The notes below the pieces were generated by a model. The model was given only the letters and a program-made list of their open reading frames with translations, searched no databases and was not told the DNA's origin. Both the position numbers and the translations under genes were made by a program. 64,000 nt of DNA from JALYRV01 sp036675475. GTDB lineage: Bacteria; Acidobacteriota; Vicinamibacteria; Vicinamibacterales; SCN-69-37. Location of the stretch: the NCBI GenBank assembly GCA_036675475.1, contig JAKFEY010000002.1, forward strand, positions 12,655 to 76,654. The letters run 5' to 3'. This document shows, one piece after another, positions 62,779 to 64,000 of this stretch. Numbering within the stretch: the stretch's first letter is position 1; the number at the start of each line of letters is the position of its first letter.

Positions 62779-62810
62779 TGTGGAAACTCACGCCGGCGTG
62801 AGTTTCCACA
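62779..62810. repeat. 32-bp perfect palindrome with TGTGGA boxes
   Basis: TGTGGAAACTCACGCC and its complement meet with no loop (62779-62810). TGTGGA also occurs at 62769 and 62814 in direct orientation. No T-run. Lies between the permease and the aldolase. Confidence 0.75.
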
Positions 62811-62823
62811 GGCTGTGGATTTC

Positions 62824-62846
62824 CGCGTGGCAGAAAGTGCCACGCG
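62824..62846. repeat. Short hairpin
   Basis: CGCGTGGCA and TGCCACGCG with a GAAAG loop, upstream of the aldolase gene. Confidence 0.6.
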
Positions 62847-62883
62847 CTCGCGTTCGAAGCGCCCGGCACGGCAAGATAGAGCC

Positions 62884-63990
62884 GTGATCACCTCGTTCGT
62901 TCCGCCTCAGACCCCCGCGCTCATCGTCGATCGTGCCGCGCTCGAGGACAATCTCGCCGCGATGCAGGCACTCTGCGCCACCGCCGCCGTCCGGCTTCGC
63001 CCTCACGGCAAGATGCACAAGTGCTCGACGCTGGGACGGCTGCAGGTCGAGCGCGGCGCCGTGGGCTTGTGCGCACAGACCGTGGGAGAGGCCGAAGCAT
63101 TCGTCGCAGGCGGCATCCGCGATGTGCTCGTCACGTCGCCCGCGCCGGAGTGGGCCGCGCCGCGCATCGCCGCGCTCGCACGGACGGCACGCGTCGGCGC
63201 GACGGCCGATCACCCTGATCAGATCGCCTGGCTTGGCGCGGCCGCGCGCGCGGCGGGCACCCTCATCGACCTCATCGTCGATATCGATCCCGGCACGCAT
63301 CGCACCGGCGTCGATCCGTCGAACGCCGTTGCCCTCGCGTGCGAGACGGCATCGACGGAGGGCCTGCGTTTCGCCGGCATTCAGATGTACGCCGGCCAGA
63401 TTCAGCATGTGGCCGATGACGCGTCGCGCCGGCGGGCGTATGACGATGTCATCGCCGCCGCGGCCGCGCTCGTGGCGGCGCTTCGCACCGCCGGGCTGCC
63501 TCCCGACGTTGTCACCGGCGGCGGTACCGGCACGCATGCCTACGACCTCGCGAGCGGCGTGTTCACCGAACTGCAGGCCGGCTCGTACGCCTTCATGGAT
63601 GTCGAATACGGCATCTGCGAGGCGCCGGCAGGCGGCGAGTGGCGCTTTCAGCAGGCCCTGTTCATCGCCTCGACGGTCGTCTCAGCCAATCACGCGACGC
63701 ACGTGACGATTGACGCGGGCGTGAAAGCCGTCAACATGGATGGACCTCCACCGCGCGTCCACAGCGGCGCGCCGGCAGGCTCGACATGGAAGGACATGGG
63801 CGACGAGCACGGCTTCATTGTGCTGCCCGAAAACCGCGTGCCTGACAGCGCGCCGAAGCTCGGCGATCTGGTGTGGCTGCAGCCGGGACACTGCGACCCG
63901 ACGATCAATCTTTATGATGCAATGTTCGTCGTGGCGGCAGACGGATCGGTAGAGCGGTGGACGATTGATTCTCGGCGCACGCAGGCCTGA
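62884..63990 (+). CDS. D-threonine aldolase/DSD1-type PLP enzyme
   Basis: 368 residues. PTPALIVDRAALEDNLAAMQ-type start (seen as QTPALIVDRAALEDNL), PLP Lys in LRPHGKMHKCSTLGR, GIQMYAGQIQHV, VTGGGTGTHAYDLASG, and the C-terminal metal site PGHCDPTINLYD (His, Cys, Asp) fit D-threonine aldolase/D-serine dehydratase. Start GTG 62884. Its last codons and TGA belong to a REP-like repeat that runs off the window. Exact substrate not determined. Confidence 0.85.
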   Translation: MITSFVPPQTPALIVDRAALEDNLAAMQALCATAAVRLRPHGKMHKCSTLGRLQVERGAVGLCAQTVGEAEAFVAGGIRDVLVTSPAPEWAAPRIAALARTARVGATADHPDQIAWLGAAARAAGTLIDLIVDIDPGTHRTGVDPSNAVALACETASTEGLRFAGIQMYAGQIQHVADDASRRRAYDDVIAAAAALVAALRTAGLPPDVVTGGGTGTHAYDLASGVFTELQAGSYAFMDVEYGICEAPAGGEWRFQQALFIASTVVSANHATHVTIDAGVKAVNMDGPPPRVHSGAPAGSTWKDMGDEHGFIVLPENRVPDSAPKLGDLVWLQPGHCDPTINLYDAMFVVAADGSVERWTIDSRRTQA

Positions 63991-64000
63991 AGGCCTGCGC
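63981..64000 (-). repeat. REP-like palindrome truncated by the window end
   Basis: GCAGGCCTGAAGGCCTGC plus GC, the reverse complement of the 41590 family; the GTAG head would lie just past base 64000. Supplies the aldolase stop codon (TGA 63988-63990). Confidence 0.75.

Noticed and set aside
62765..62822. Chromosome origin based on TGTGGA boxes
   Set aside because: No dnaA, dnaN or gidA near and the boxes match DnaA sites only partly.

Overview
The window looks like a chromosomal segment of an Acidobacteriota bacterium, most likely class Vicinamibacteria. The evidence is high GC, a von Willebrand protein of the acidobacterial VWFA-related type, a PadR regulator coupled to an acidobacterial duplicated orphan permease (ADOP), a Gram-negative envelope gene set (bamA, ompH, lpxA, lpxI, lptE, lolCD), menaquinone genes of the futalosine type, and many short intergenic tandem and palindromic repeats. 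No rRNA, tRNA, CRISPR array or complete insertion sequence was seen. The taxonomic call is inference from gene families.

Layout. 1-5400: methylthioadenosine salvage (mtnP end, PfkB kinase), a VWA protein behind a good sigma-54-type promoter, small membrane proteins, enoyl-CoA hydratase, ribH, nusB. 5400-9500: lysS, then a four-helix-bundle (S23-type) gene on the opposite strand between inverted heptanucleotide arrays, then lolC and lolD. 9500-13150: two paralogous lipoproteins and clpC. 13200-19620: envelope genes bamA, ompH, a natural FabZ-LpxA fusion, lpxI and a Gfo/Idh/MocA oxidoreductase. 19620-28140: a menaquinone operon (UbiD-type, a cysteine-less MqnE-like protein, mqnA, mqnC, amidohydrolase, UbiA-type, ubiX, menG) interrupted by a VapBC-type toxin-antitoxin pair. 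28200-40660: tonB, miaA, deoB, dgt, then yceD, rpmF, plsX, fabG, acpP, fabF, then etfB, etfA, ETF-quinone oxidoreductase and a DUF374 acyltransferase. 40700-45370: a response regulator, then a compact cassette of a small two-cysteine peptide, SpoIIM-type membrane protein, ABC transporter, membrane protein, microprotein and CxxC thioredoxin-like protein, read here as a candidate peptide-export or bacteriocin-like locus. 45400-50410: histone-deacetylase family protein, leuS, lptE, holA. 50430-59600, mostly minus strand: rpsT, S4 protein, TerB-like (plus), DinB-like, lytic transglycosylase, GH13 and luciferase-like pair, alaS, second VapBC-type pair. 59680-64000: padR-ADOP and a D-threonine aldolase-type enzyme.

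Three signals recur. (1) Short tandem arrays with a 7-bp period but a different unit at each locus (GGCCAGA, TGGAAAN, GGTTGCT, AGACTGA, GGCCTGG) lie between genes, often as inverted pairs; one pair encloses the four-helix-bundle gene. (2) At least six GTAG-headed palindromes resemble REP elements; three supply the stop codon of the upstream gene and one lies inside the lptE coding sequence. (3) Several genes have a -10-like hexamer 6-7 bp before the start codon, which predicts leaderless mRNAs.

The best candidates for undescribed biology are the heptamer arrays with the S23-type gene, the small-peptide/SpoIIM/ABC/thioredoxin cassette, the MqnE-like protein without its iron-sulfur cluster, and the FabZ-LpxA fusion. 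All functions are read from sequence and context; no searches were run.
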